Source of the DNA: Cymbomonas tetramitiformis
Taxonomy: Eukaryota > Chlorophyta > Pyramimonadophyceae > Pyramimonadales > Pyramimonadaceae
Length of the DNA stretch: 13,449 bases
NCBI GenBank assembly: GCA_001247695.2
Contig: LGRX02015630.1
Coordinates: 1 to 13,449 of the forward strand
Direction: 5' to 3'
This document shows, piece after piece, positions 1 through 7,817 of the stretch. Numbering within the stretch: position 1 is the first letter of the stretch; each line of letters starts with the position of its first letter. Position numbers and translations under genes: made by a program. Below the pieces are notes generated by a model. It had not been told where the DNA came from, did not search any database, and saw only the letters and a program-made list of their open reading frames with translations.

Positions 1-493
1 AATGGTTTTCAGGGTCTGAAAAGTCATTTTCAGGGCCTGAAAATGGTTTTCAGGGTCTGAAAAGTCATTTTCAGGGCCTGAAAATGGTTTTCAGGCCCTG
101 AAAATGATTTTCAGGGCCTGAAAATGGTTTTCAGGGTCTGAAAAGTCATTTTCAGGGCCTGAAAATGTTTTTCAGGGTCTGAAAAGTCATTTTCAGGGCC
201 TGAAAATGGTTTTCAGGGCCTGAAAATGGTTTTCAGGGCCTGAAAATGGTTTTCAGGGCCTGAAAATGGTTTTCAAGGCCTGAAAAGTCATTTTCAGGGC
301 CTGAAAATGGTTTTCAAGGCCTAAAAAGTCATTTTCAGGGCCTGAAAATGGTTTTCAAGGCCTAAAAAGTCATTTTCAGGGCCTGAAAATGGTTTTCAGG
401 CCCTGAAAATGGTTTTCAGGCCCTGAAAATGACTTTCAGGCCCTGAAAATGGTTTTCAGGCCCTGAAAATGAGTTTTCAGGCCCTGAAAATGC
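1..493. repeat. Dense tandem array of 17-bp palindromic units
   Basis: Roughly two dozen near-head-to-tail copies of a 17-nt near-perfect palindrome. Both orientations occur: TTTTCAGGGCCTGAAAA and its reverse complement TTTTCAGGCCCTGAAAA. Units are separated by 3-4 nt spacers, mostly TGG, GTCA or TGA, giving a 20-21 bp period. Variants include a GGTCT centre (for example near position 10) and an AAGGCCTAAAA form (near 313 and 358). Each unit could fold into a hairpin with almost no loop, and the array as a whole could form cruciforms. There are no open coding frames of note. It runs off the left edge of the window, so its full size is unknown. It is not a CRISPR array, because the spacers are only 3-4 nt and not unique. 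Confidence 0.95.
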
Positions 494-907
494 CTTATGT
501 GAATTTTCAGGGCTTGGAACATTGTAAAATTTTCAGGCCCTGAAAACCATTTTCAGGGGGCAAGATGAGGACATGAGAATATAATTCTAAACTTTATATA
601 ACACGAAAAGTGAATAATATTTTCAGGCCCTGAAAAAAAAGTTCAGGGGGCATCTTAAGAGTGTGAATTCCAAATTTTCAGGCCCTGAAAATTGGTGTAA
701 AAATTATAGTATCCATGAAGTTTTTTCTAAGGTGTATAACTAGCCTAGTATAAAACAAGTTTAGACCCTGAAAGTGATTTTCAGGCCCTGAAAACCATTT
801 TCAGGGCCTGAAAATGGTTTTAAGGGCCTGAAAAATTTTTCAGGGCCTGAAAAAAAAGTTCAGGGGGCAATTTTTCAGGGGGCACAAAAAAAGTTCAGGG
901 GGCAATC
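494..907. repeat. Sparse palindrome units mixed with a TTCAGGGGGCA motif
   Basis: AT-rich sequence in which the same TTTTCAGG(G/C)CCTGAAAA palindrome is scattered (for example near 530, 630, 675 and 785-850). It is mixed with five copies of a second, asymmetric motif, TTCAGGGGGCA, at 552-562, 642-652, 859-869, 874-884 and 894-904, most preceded by a run of A or T. The second motif looks like half of the palindrome (TTCAGGG) followed by GGCA. It is densest at the right edge, immediately before the retrotransposon frame opens at 912. No gene is seen. Confidence 0.85.
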
Positions 908-911
908 GTAA

Positions 912-1652
912 GTAGACCCCCATCTGCCGGATGTACTCTGGGAGGCTCAGCAATCCTCAAGGCAATGGGAGCCTGGTTGGGTGGCCAATGTCGCGGAGCA
1001 GGATGAGGTCTTGCCGTACACCGTGCTGGACGAGCTTCAACCTCTGGGTGACACGACGGTGACCAAGGACGAGGCAGCGTGGCTCGACACTGAGCTCAAT
1101 GCCACGTTTGGAGGACATCCTGACTTCAAGGAGGAACACTGGGAGGAAATGCGGAATGTTCTTCGCAGGTGCAAGACCACCTTTGCCAACAGTCCTCACG
1201 ATCTGAAAGGCTACAAGGGTAAAGCGGAGCACAACACGTTCTCCATCCCTTTCGTAGACGAATCCAAGGCCGCCTACCAGAGACCTAGGAAGTACAGTCC
1301 GGGCGAGCAGGAAATCATCGATATTCATTGCAAGGAACTTTTGGAGTATGGCTTCATAGAGCCAGCAGCCAAGCATTGCAGGCATGCGAGCAACGTGGTC
1401 GTAGCTGGCAAGAAGGATCACGAGACTGGCCTGTGGACTCAGACGAGGTTCTGCGTGGACCTCAGGGGTGTCAATCGACACTCCCTCAAAGACAACACGC
1501 TGCCGCACCGACCAGAGGAGCTCTACCAGAAGGTGGCCAAGGCCAAGTTCAAGACCACGCTGGATGCCACCAAAGCTTTCCACCAGATTCCCATGGCTAC
1601 GGAAGAGGACAGGAGCAAGACGGCGTTTTGGTGGAAGAATCAGTTGTACCAA
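912..1652 (+). pseudogene. Retrotransposon pol, N-terminal part: RT fingers and palm up to the insertion
   Basis: The frame is open from 912 with no upstream Met, so the natural start lies in lost upstream sequence. From about 1227 it matches the gypsy RT pattern: EHNTFSIPF, YSPGEQEIIDIHCKELLEYGFIEPA, a VVVAGKKD block, FCVDLRGVNR, and the first catalytic aspartate in TLDATKAFHQIP (Asp codon 1563-1565). It then reads KTAFWWKNQLYQ and is cut at 1652 by the DNA insertion. Continuing straight into the insert adds only eight foreign residues before a stop at 1677-1679. RT copies the element RNA into DNA. No protease motif (D-S/T-G) is visible upstream. The domain call is secure; function of this copy is not expected. 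Confidence 0.9.
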
Positions 1653-1669
1653 TTGGCTATTACCCTTCG

Positions 1670-1716
1670 GGTGGCTTAAGCCACCCTAACAGCGATTTAG
1701 AGTGGCTTAAGCCACC
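1670..1716. repeat. Left subterminal palindromes of the MITE (GGTGGCTTAAGCCACC)
   Basis: A perfect 16-bp palindrome GGTGGCTTAAGCCACC lies at 1670-1685, and a second copy of its core is at 1702-1715. Matching copies lie at the right end of the insert, so they are subterminal repeats of the same DNA element. They may be transposase-binding sites or hairpin-formers; that role is inferred. Confidence 0.8.
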
Positions 1717-1911
1717 TTAACGTTTTCAATTATTGCGGGAGCTATCGGTACCGGAAACTAGATTCTTTTAGCTCAAAATGACGGCGACAATGTCTTCTTT
1801 TAGACACTATATGCACTATTCGGCGAGCCCAAGTTCCCGGTGAGCAATTTTGGGAAGTATCCAAGAGGGTGCAACATTTAGTGAATTTTGAGCGATTTTC
1901 CCGGTTTTTGC

Positions 1912-2250
1912 ATACCCATGCTACTTCAACCGAGATTTTGAGGGTCAAGATGACCTCGGATCAAACTTTTGGCAACACACTGCAGAAAGAGCAGCTCGAG
2001 ATCTTGACATCATAGGTCTCCAAATTTTGAAAAGCGCCTTCGAGGAAGCCCCCGTGAGCTAATTGGCTTAAGGTGGCTTAAGCCATCTTAAGGAAAATTG
2101 GGAAATACCCACCCTACTTCAACCGAGATTTTGAGGGTCAAGATGAACTCAGATCAAACTTTTGATAAGACACTGCAGAAAGAGCAGCTGAAGATCTTGA
2201 CGACACAGGTCTCCAAATTTTGAAAGCACCGCCGAGGAAGCCCCAATGAG
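1912..2250. repeat. Internal tandem duplication in the MITE, about 145 bp with a 193-bp period
   Basis: About 145 bp starting at 1912 (CTACTTCAACCGAGATTTTG at 1921) recur about 193 bp downstream (2105-2250; the same 20-mer starts at 2114) with scattered substitutions and small indels. Both copies end near GAGGAAGCCCC followed by TGAGC. A GGTGGCTTAAGCCA palindrome sits between them at 2072-2085. The divergence between copies shows that the duplication predates insertion into the retrotransposon, whose own coding sequence is far less damaged. Confidence 0.8.
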
Positions 2251-2259
2251 CCCTTCAAG

Positions 2260-2283
2260 TTAAGGTGGCTTAAGCCACCTTAA
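2260..2283. repeat. Right subterminal 24-bp palindrome of the MITE
   Basis: A perfect 24-bp palindrome centred on CTTAAG, extending the 16-bp GGTGGCTTAAGCCACC core by TTAA on both sides. It lies just inside the right terminal inverted repeat and mirrors the palindromes at the left end. Confidence 0.8.
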
Positions 2284-2300
2284 GCTGCGGGTAATAGGCA

Positions 2301-2816
2301 CAATACACCTCGATGCCGTTTGGTGCAGCTGGAGCTACTTCTGCGTTCGTAAGAATCATGGACTACGAGTTACGGCACTTGCAGCATTGCACGGTGGCGT
2401 ACGTCGATGACGTAGTGGTCTATACGGACTCCACGCCTGAGCAGCATTTGAAGGACGTTGAGGACGTACTTCGCACCTTGGGGGATGCTGGCATCCGTTT
2501 GCATGCAGGCAAGAGTACCTTTGGTGCAGCCACGGTGGACTTTCTGGGCTATCGCATTGGTCACAACTCCATTGGCGCGCAAGAAGCCAAATGCAAGGCC
2601 ATACAAGAGCTTCCAAGCCCTCAGGACAAGACTGGGCTCCGCTCGATCTTGGGCATGACGAACTACTATAAGGGCCTGGTGGGTGAGCCAGGGGGGCCAA
2701 ACTACTCTGAGATGGCCCGCCCTCTCAATGACCTGCTCAAGAAGGAGGTCACCGACATCAAGGCAGCCTGGGGGAAGGAGCAAGATCAAGCACTCCAAGA
2801 ACTTAAGGATGCTCTC
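2301..2816 (+). pseudogene. Retrotransposon pol: RT palm and thumb with YVDD active site
   Basis: The RT frame resumes after the insertion with YTSMPFGAAGATSAF, followed by the catalytic YVDD box at 2400-2411 (the two metal-binding aspartates), then FLGYRIG, and an LRSILGMTNYYKGL block that matches the thumb/connection of gypsy RTs. It ends at an in-frame TGA at 2817-2819, where homology passes to the +1 frame. The shift lies in the CTCTCT run at 2812-2817; loss of one CT unit (or gain of one base) explains it. An ATG at 2313 is present but is simply the Met of the conserved MPFG box, not a gene start. Confidence 0.9.
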
Positions 2817-3918
2817 TGAGTGTTCTGGGAGGTGCCTGAGGCCCATCGATTACGACAGACCTCTCATATTGTACACTGATTGGAGCACCTATGGCATTGG
2901 CGCAGTGCTGGGCCAGAAGGACGATGATGGGAAGGAATACATTTGTATGGCAATCAGCCGATCTCTGATGAGTAAAACGGAGAGACAGTACGCCAGCTTC
3001 AAAGGGGAGATGCTCGCAGTGGTATGGGCAGTGCGCACACTGAGGCAGTACTTGCATGGAGTCCACTTCACTTTGGTGACCGACCACTCACCGCTCACCA
3101 CCCTGATGGAGAAGGCCGATCTCCAAGGGCAACACCTACGCTGGGCAATCAGTTTGCAGGAGTTCGACTTCACTGTGAAGTATCGGCCAGGCGCCAAGAA
3201 CAGCAACGCTGACGTGCCATCTCGCTACCCACTGCCATCCACGACGGATGAGACGGGAGCGAGGCATGAAAGGGAGAAGGTGACTGCGTTACACGCAGGC
3301 GTGGGGGAAGTCCACGCGAAGGACTTCGGTGACCACTTGTGCTTTATGTTGGCTGGGGATACCTTCCCAGGGGAAGAGGCCACGCCAGAGGTGCAGGTTG
3401 CTAACTATTGCAGGATGGCTGCCATGGAGCAGCTGGGCACAGGACCAGTGCATCGTCTGTTCGATTTGCACTACCACGAGGAATTAGAATGCAATCATGG
3501 GGACATGTTCGACACTGACTTGCCCGAGCTGGTGACCGACTCTGGGAGGCTAGCCAGAGCAGCTTGGAAGGCGCTGAGCCTGGTTAGGCCAACGCGAGGC
3601 ACGCATGGCGAGGGAAGCCCTGCTGTGTACAGCAATGAGTACTTTGAAGGTGAGCGCATCGTGAAGCCCGAGAAGGTCGACACCAGGGTGCTGGGCAGCC
3701 GATTCTTCTCGCAAGCTCGGCAGGAAGGCGTGGTGTGCTACGAGCCATGTGGAGGCCTATGTGCTGGGCTAGAAATGTTGCTCCGCAGTGGGATGAAGGT
3801 GGATCGCTACCTGTATCAAGACATATCCCCGAGCAGTCAGACAGTTGCCAGAGCCAGGTGTGCGGCATTGCTGAGACGATACCCTGACCTCATCTCGCCC
3901 CATGCAATAGAGCTTGGG
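2812..3918 (+). pseudogene. Retrotransposon pol: RNase H and start of the C5 methyltransferase
   Basis: This frame begins at the first frameshift. RNase H spans about 2860-3230 and degrades the RNA strand of the RNA-DNA hybrid. Its acidic residues are visible: Asp in LYTDWSTYG (2878-2880), Glu in FKGEMLAVVWAV (3007-3009), Asp in VTDHSPL (3082-3084) and Asp in NADVPSRYP (3211-3213), the usual end of a gypsy RNase H. A linker of about 160 residues with no recognised fold follows. From 3724 the SAM-binding part of a cytosine methyltransferase begins. Homology leaves this frame in the GGGG run at 3916-3919; the same frame stays open to 4329 but encodes unrelated residues. Confidence 0.88.
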
Positions 3919-4718
3919 GCTTACCCCAAGATCTGCGCGAGACCACCAGCGCCGACTTCATACGAGCAGGAGCTCTTCAAGGACGCCAGTGGGTCATGGT
4001 ATGTGGGTTCCCATGTCAGGATCTCTCCCCTGCTGGAACACTCACAGGCCTGGATGGCAGGCACAGCAAATTATTTTATGAAGTGGTCAGGCTTCTGTCC
4101 ACACTCCAGCAGCTGCAGCGGCAGAGGCCTCCAGGCTATATCCTGGAAAATGTTTCTCCGTTGTCACACAGACCTGGAACCAAGATCAGGGACGAGGTGT
4201 TCCCGTACATTGCCAGCGTCATTGGTAGACCAGTGTCCTTTGATGCAGCACAAGCAGGCGCTTACGCACATCGATTGCGAGCGTATTGGAGCAACTTGTT
4301 CCAGAGCCACCAGTTTCGCTCCGTCATGAGCAAGGTGGTGAGACCAGAAGGACGAATTGTATCGTCAATCATATGCAAGGGCTGGCATCCCAGGCCAGTG
4401 ATAAGGACAGACCGCGCGCCTCACTACGTGGTGAACGTGGTGGGAGAACCATTGAGGGCATTACCCACCATCATGGCGACGCAAGGGTCAAGAGCGTTCA
4501 GAAGAGCGAGGATGGGCACCGTGGTGCGCAACCAGGACGGCGAAGACGCCGAGGAAGAATCTCGAGAAGTGAACCTCGAAGAGAAGACGCGAGCCATGGG
4601 CTACAGCGCAAGTGAGCTACGCATGGCCGATGGCCTAAGCGACGTAGAATTGGCGAGCATTCTGGGCCTGGCCATGGATCGCAGAGCAATGGAACTGCTG
4701 ATGGCAGTCGCAGAAGCA
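3724..4718 (+). other. C5-cytosine DNA methyltransferase domain, Dnmt3/DRM-like
   Basis: Transfers a methyl group from SAM to carbon 5 of cytosine. Motif I is YEPCGGLCAGLEML (from about 3739). Motif II is MKVDRYLYQDIS, whose VDRY is typical of Dnmt3. Motif IV is VMVCGFPCQDLS with the catalytic cysteine at 4014-4016. Next come a GLDGRHSKLFYEVVRLL block, motif VI ILENV (Glu 4146-4148), and motif VIII AHRLRAYWSNLF, close in style to the AHRARYFWGNLP of Dnmt3 enzymes. Motif IX/X-like blocks end in LGLAMDRRAMELLMAV. The gap between motifs VIII and IX is short, so the target recognition region is small. All key residues are present, but a one-base frameshift at 3916-3919 separates motifs I-II from IV-X. 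Class placement is by eye. Confidence 0.88.
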
Positions 4719-5602
4719 AGCAGGAAGGGGCTTCCTCACAGCAAGGAATCCCCAGAGGCGGAGAATTCCCCAGGACAGCCCATCGCTGTAGACAACAACT
4801 GGGCAGACCACGAGAGGTCGGACCTTCAGCAGAGGCAAGCTTTGCTGGCGGAATGGGTTGAGAATTCGAACGCATACACCCAGCAGGTGGCGAAGACTAT
4901 GACCCATCGCGACTGGGAGGAGAAGCTGCGGATAATGTGCTCGCAAGGGCAGAAAGGCGCAGAAGGAATTGGAGCCCAGCGACAGAAGGCTGGAACCAAG
5001 AAGAAGAAGAAGAACGAGTGGCAGCTCTACACCATGGCGCAGTATCGTCAGAGGCATGAGAACCACTTCGTGAAGGAGGGCGCAACCCCAGCAGCGCACG
5101 TGGATGTGCCTGCCTGGAGTCCGCCTGCCAGAGAGTCAGAGATGAGGCTCCCCAGGTTGACGTGTACCACCAGGTTCGAGAACCTGATGGCCAGCGTGGC
5201 TGAGCAGCAGTCAGACCGTGACAAGCATAGAGACGTACACGATGATGCATGGTGCCTCAGATGGTTGAAGTCCAATGGTGGAGTGAGGTTGCCAGAAGAG
5301 GAAGTTCGCCGAGTAAGAAGGCGAGCAGCACGACATCGATGGGACGAGGCCACGGACGAGATCTACATGGTCACCATGTCAGGCAAGGAGGTGAGAATAC
5401 CTAAGCCTGCTGACCGTCTCGCGTTGGTAAAGGAATACCACTCCAGAACTGGACATTGGGGCATAAGACGTACGCAGCATCTCCTGTGGCAGCGCCATTG
5501 GTGGGCCGATCTGAAGAAAGACGTGGAGGCTGTGGTCACCCAGTGTGAGACCTGTCAGCGTGTGAAGACTCATTATGCGAGAGAGGTGGCATGTTTATCC
5601 CC
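3918..5602 (+). pseudogene. Retrotransposon pol: C5 methyltransferase motifs IV-X, linker, integrase zinc domain
   Basis: Entered after the second frameshift, this frame holds the catalytic part of the cytosine methyltransferase (to about 4718). A charged linker of about 170 residues follows, with a lysine run (TKKKKKN, near 5000), which may serve as a nuclear localisation signal. The integrase N-terminal region comes next, from about 5230. Its zinc site is HHCC: His 5439-5441 and His 5454-5456 (H-x4-H), then Cys 5544-5546 and Cys 5553-5555 (C-x2-C in TQCETCQ). Homology leaves the frame in the CCCCC run at 5599-5603. The frame itself stays open to 5699, but the tail is unrelated to integrase. 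Confidence 0.88.
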
Positions 5603-6490
5603 CTTGAGATCGTGTCGTTCATGTATCGCTGGTCGCTGGATTTGGCATGGCCCTCGAGGAGAGAGACCAAGTCTGGCAACAACCGAGTGCTCATCATGAC
5701 CGAGCACTATACCAGGTTCATAATCTGCGTTCCCATTCCTGACAAGGAGGCGAGCACCATCGCAGCGGCATTCCGCAGTCATGTACTTGCTGTGTTTGGC
5801 GCGCCGGCAGAATGCTTGGTGGATGGAGGGAAGGAGTTTGAAGGCGAGTTCAAGCAGCTATGCAGAGACTGCCTGATCGACCGGCGGGTCACCTCGCCAG
5901 ACTCACCAGAAGGCAATGGGCTTACCGAGAGGGTGGTACGCACTATGAAGTTCTGCTTTAAGAAGCTTGCCTTGGAGAAGGGTCTCGATTATGAATGGGA
6001 TGAGCAGCTCTGGCCGTTAGTGCTGAGCTATAATGCAGCACGCCAGGAGTCCACGGGGGTTGCGCCTTTCACCATGTTGTTCGCTCAGGAGGCAGTAGTG
6101 CCTCCTGATTTGAAACGGGCGCCCAGCATGGATTTTGCTGCTGAGGTCGAAGATGAGAAGGATGCCAGAGTCAAGGACCTCCACCAGAGAGCACAGGTGG
6201 TGAGGCGATTGATGGTACACGCTGGTTGCAGCCTGGAGGTCGCACAGCATCGTGATACATTACATTACGAAGGGAGAAGGGGTGGGGGCTACGAGCCTAG
6301 TCCACACCAGTTCAAGGTGGGCGATTTCGTCTACATCAGGCAGAAGCCCCGCAGCGGCATGGAAGTCGCGACCAAATCCGCCATCCTGAAGCTGGTCAAG
6401 ATACAGCGAGATGGTGTGGTGGTGCTTGAGGACGCCACCAAGTTAAGAGAGAAGAGCACCGTGCAGAGCATCGCGCCATGTCACCTACAG
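5230..6490 (+). other. Retroviral-type integrase (zinc domain, DDE core, SH3-like tail)
   Basis: Inserts the element cDNA into host DNA. The HHCC zinc domain is in one frame and the rve core in the next, joined across the C-run shift at 5599-5603. Catalytic residues are Asp in WSLDLAWP (5639-5641), Asp in LVDGGKEF (5822-5824) and Glu in GNGLTERVVRTMK (5927-5929). The spacing from the second Asp to the Glu is 34 residues, one fewer than the common 35. The block LSYNAARQESTGVAPFTMLF matches the end of gypsy cores. The C-terminal FKVGDFVYIRQK to IAPCHL segment (about 6310-6490) resembles the small beta-barrel tail of gypsy integrases. No chromodomain was seen. Confidence 0.9.
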
Positions 6491-6538
6491 GTGAAGGATC
6501 AGTATGACTGCAGTGCAGCCGTTCCCAGTAAGCACCTA

Positions 6539-6680
6539 GCATGTGAAGTTTGCAGGAAGACCGATGGGGAGGCAGAGATGCTGTTGTGTGACGCATGCAA
6601 CAGGGGGTATCACTTGTGGTGTCTGACCCCAGCACTGGATGGAGTACCAGAAGGCGAGTGGCTATGCCCCATGTGCTCAG
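6539..6680 (+). other. PHD finger fused after integrase
   Basis: C4HC3 zinc pattern: CEVC (Cys at 6542 and 6551), then LLCDACNRGYHLWCL with Cys-x2-Cys, His-x2-Cys, then GEWLCPMC. The spacing and the WLCP-x-C ending are classical for PHD fingers, which usually bind histone H3 tails, often methylated K4. It sits where chromoviruses carry a chromodomain, so a role in choosing the integration site is a natural guess. All eight zinc ligands are present. Confidence 0.92.
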
Positions 6681-7189
6681 GCACGGGGATGCAAGCCGCC
6701 AATGCCGAGGTGCAGACCCAGAAAGACGATAGCTCCGGTGCCCTAGAGGACAAATTGGGCATGAAGGAGCAGCAATTGAATGAGAAGCTGTCGGCGGAGA
6801 TGCGCCTGTTGCCAGCAGACGTGGGCCCTCGTCGGGTGGTGAAGGGAAACAAGTTTCAGCCTTGGCATGCCATTTCATCAAGAGAGATGCTGTTGAAGGA
6901 GGAGGACATGTTCTTGGGCATGCCTGATCAGATTGATTGGGGAAGACAGGACAAGCTCTCTGAGGCTGTGCAGATCTTCATGCCAGGGCATTGGAATGAG
7001 GGGCATCGCACGGTGCTGAGCAAGAAATATCGGGAACAGAAGGCCATGGCAAGACATCTGAGGGATGCACCTCTTATGCCTGCGCTGGCTGAAGAAGAAG
7101 TTGAAAGACGAGGAGAGTTGAGGCACATGACTAAGGCTCAGGTGAGAGAAGCTAGCGCGCTGCAGTGGGGGCTCGAACTGGTTATCACA

Positions 7190-7665
7190 GTGCCCTCTGA
7201 GGTGAGGCGTTTGGCGACAGAGGTGGACTGGAAGTCCGTCAATGGCGTGTGGGACCCGTGGGCAGGCACTGGGGTCATCAGTGAGGTGATGGTAGAGCAA
7301 TGGCCGCAGTTGAGATTCATGAACAATGACTGGAACTCTCAGTTGGGTTGGCCTGAGGCGCATGATGCACTTCAGCCGGGTAACTATCGCATATGGAAGG
7401 AGAAGTATGGTGGCTGTGACGCAGTGGTGACTTCGCCTTGGTTCGCAGCGCTGGATATCGCGTTCCCGATGGCAGTAATGGCCAGTCGTGTGGTGGCATG
7501 TGTCCACGTTCCATCTTACTATTTAACAGACATGACTGAGAGCAGGGCTGCGTACTTGAGACGATTGAGTCAGACAGGACGCTTGCATGTGATTGGGCAT
7601 CTGGAACATGGACCTATTGGCCGCAGGTGTATGTGGGTCTTGGTGTTCAAGAACCCACTGGTCAG
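7190..7665 (+). other. Putative N6-adenine-type SAM methyltransferase domain
   Basis: A glycine-rich SAM-binding motif WDPWAGTGVISE (7250-7285) is followed by an acidic strand end MNNDWN. A catalytic-type motif follows, CDAVVTSPWFAALDIAF, with TSPWF at 7430-7444 in the place of the (D/N/S)PP(Y/F/W) tetrad. Then come RVVACVHVPSYYL and a MWVLVF strand. This order matches phage-type DNA adenine methylases, where TNPPF/Y is followed by a hydrophobic strand rich in R/V/A/L and a late WFVF strand. The second proline of the tetrad is missing (SPWF), so activity is uncertain, and an RNA or protein substrate cannot be excluded. It shares no motifs with the cytosine enzyme upstream. Confidence 0.65.
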
Positions 7666-7805
7666 AGCCAGAATGTTACAAGGCGGAGAAGGTGAGGGCA
7701 TTGGTATGTTCACTTTCAGTTTGGGCAAGTTCATGGCAGATGGTGATACGACCCAGTATGCTGAGCAAGCCCACATTTGAGTCTGTGCTACTGCACGCAG
7801 CAGCT

Positions 7806-7817
7806 ACAGATGGGGGA
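7806..7817 (+). promoter_or_regulatory. Polypurine tract (plus-strand primer)
   Basis: ACAGATGGGGGA, purine-rich apart from one C and one T, directly abuts the TG that starts the LTR. In LTR retrotransposons such a tract survives RNase H and primes plus-strand DNA synthesis, and it always lies immediately 5' of the 3' LTR. Its position supports the LTR start at 7818. Confidence 0.75.

Larger units (their letters stand above)
1653..2300. mobile_element. 648-bp MITE-like DNA element inserted in the RT domain
   Basis: The ends carry an 11-bp terminal inverted repeat with one mismatch: GGCTATTACCC at 1655-1665 against GGGTAATAGGC at 2289-2299. CAA flanks both sides (1650-1652 and 2301-2303), a candidate 3-bp target duplication. 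Removing 1653-2300 plus one CAA (651 bp, a multiple of three) brings the RT frame back together, with LYQ on the left and YTSMPFG on the right as in gypsy RTs. That fixes the boundaries well. The interior has no long frame and no transposase, so the element is non-autonomous. A 3-bp duplication would fit PIF/Harbinger-type elements, but the family is uncertain. Confidence 0.85.
5603..7780 (+). pseudogene. Retrotransposon pol C-terminal part: integrase core, PHD finger, adenine-type methyltransferase
   Basis: The longest uninterrupted piece of pol, about 725 codons, ending at TGA 7778-7780. It joins in order the integrase catalytic core and tail, a PHD finger (6539-6680), a charged helical linker of about 190 residues, and a Rossmann-fold methyltransferase (about 7190-7665). 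The reading frame is continuous across all these parts, so the PHD and methyltransferase are true fusions to integrase in this element. An ATG at 5591 exists, but it lies inside integrase homology shared with the preceding frame and is not a natural start. The polypurine tract and LTR follow the stop by fewer than 40 bp. Confidence 0.9.

Noticed and set aside
1..493. CRISPR-like array of short repeats
   Set aside because: Spacers are 3-4 nt and near-identical; the sequence is eukaryotic in character and no cas genes are present.
957..1652. Minus-strand frame of 231 codons opposite RT
   Set aside because: It is a mirror of the RT coding sequence; the plus strand has clear RT motifs.
2370..2846. 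Minus-strand frame opposite the RT palm and thumb
   Set aside because: No motifs; explained by codon bias of the real plus-strand gene containing YVDD.
3916..3919. Programmed ribosomal frameshift in the methyltransferase
   Set aside because: No recognisable slippery heptamer, and the shift would fall between SAM-binding and catalytic motifs, an unlikely place for regulated frameshifting; slippage mutation or sequence error is simpler.
6396..7507. Minus-strand frames opposite the integrase tail, PHD and methyltransferase
   Set aside because: Low-complexity, no domains, fully overlapped by a recognised coding region.
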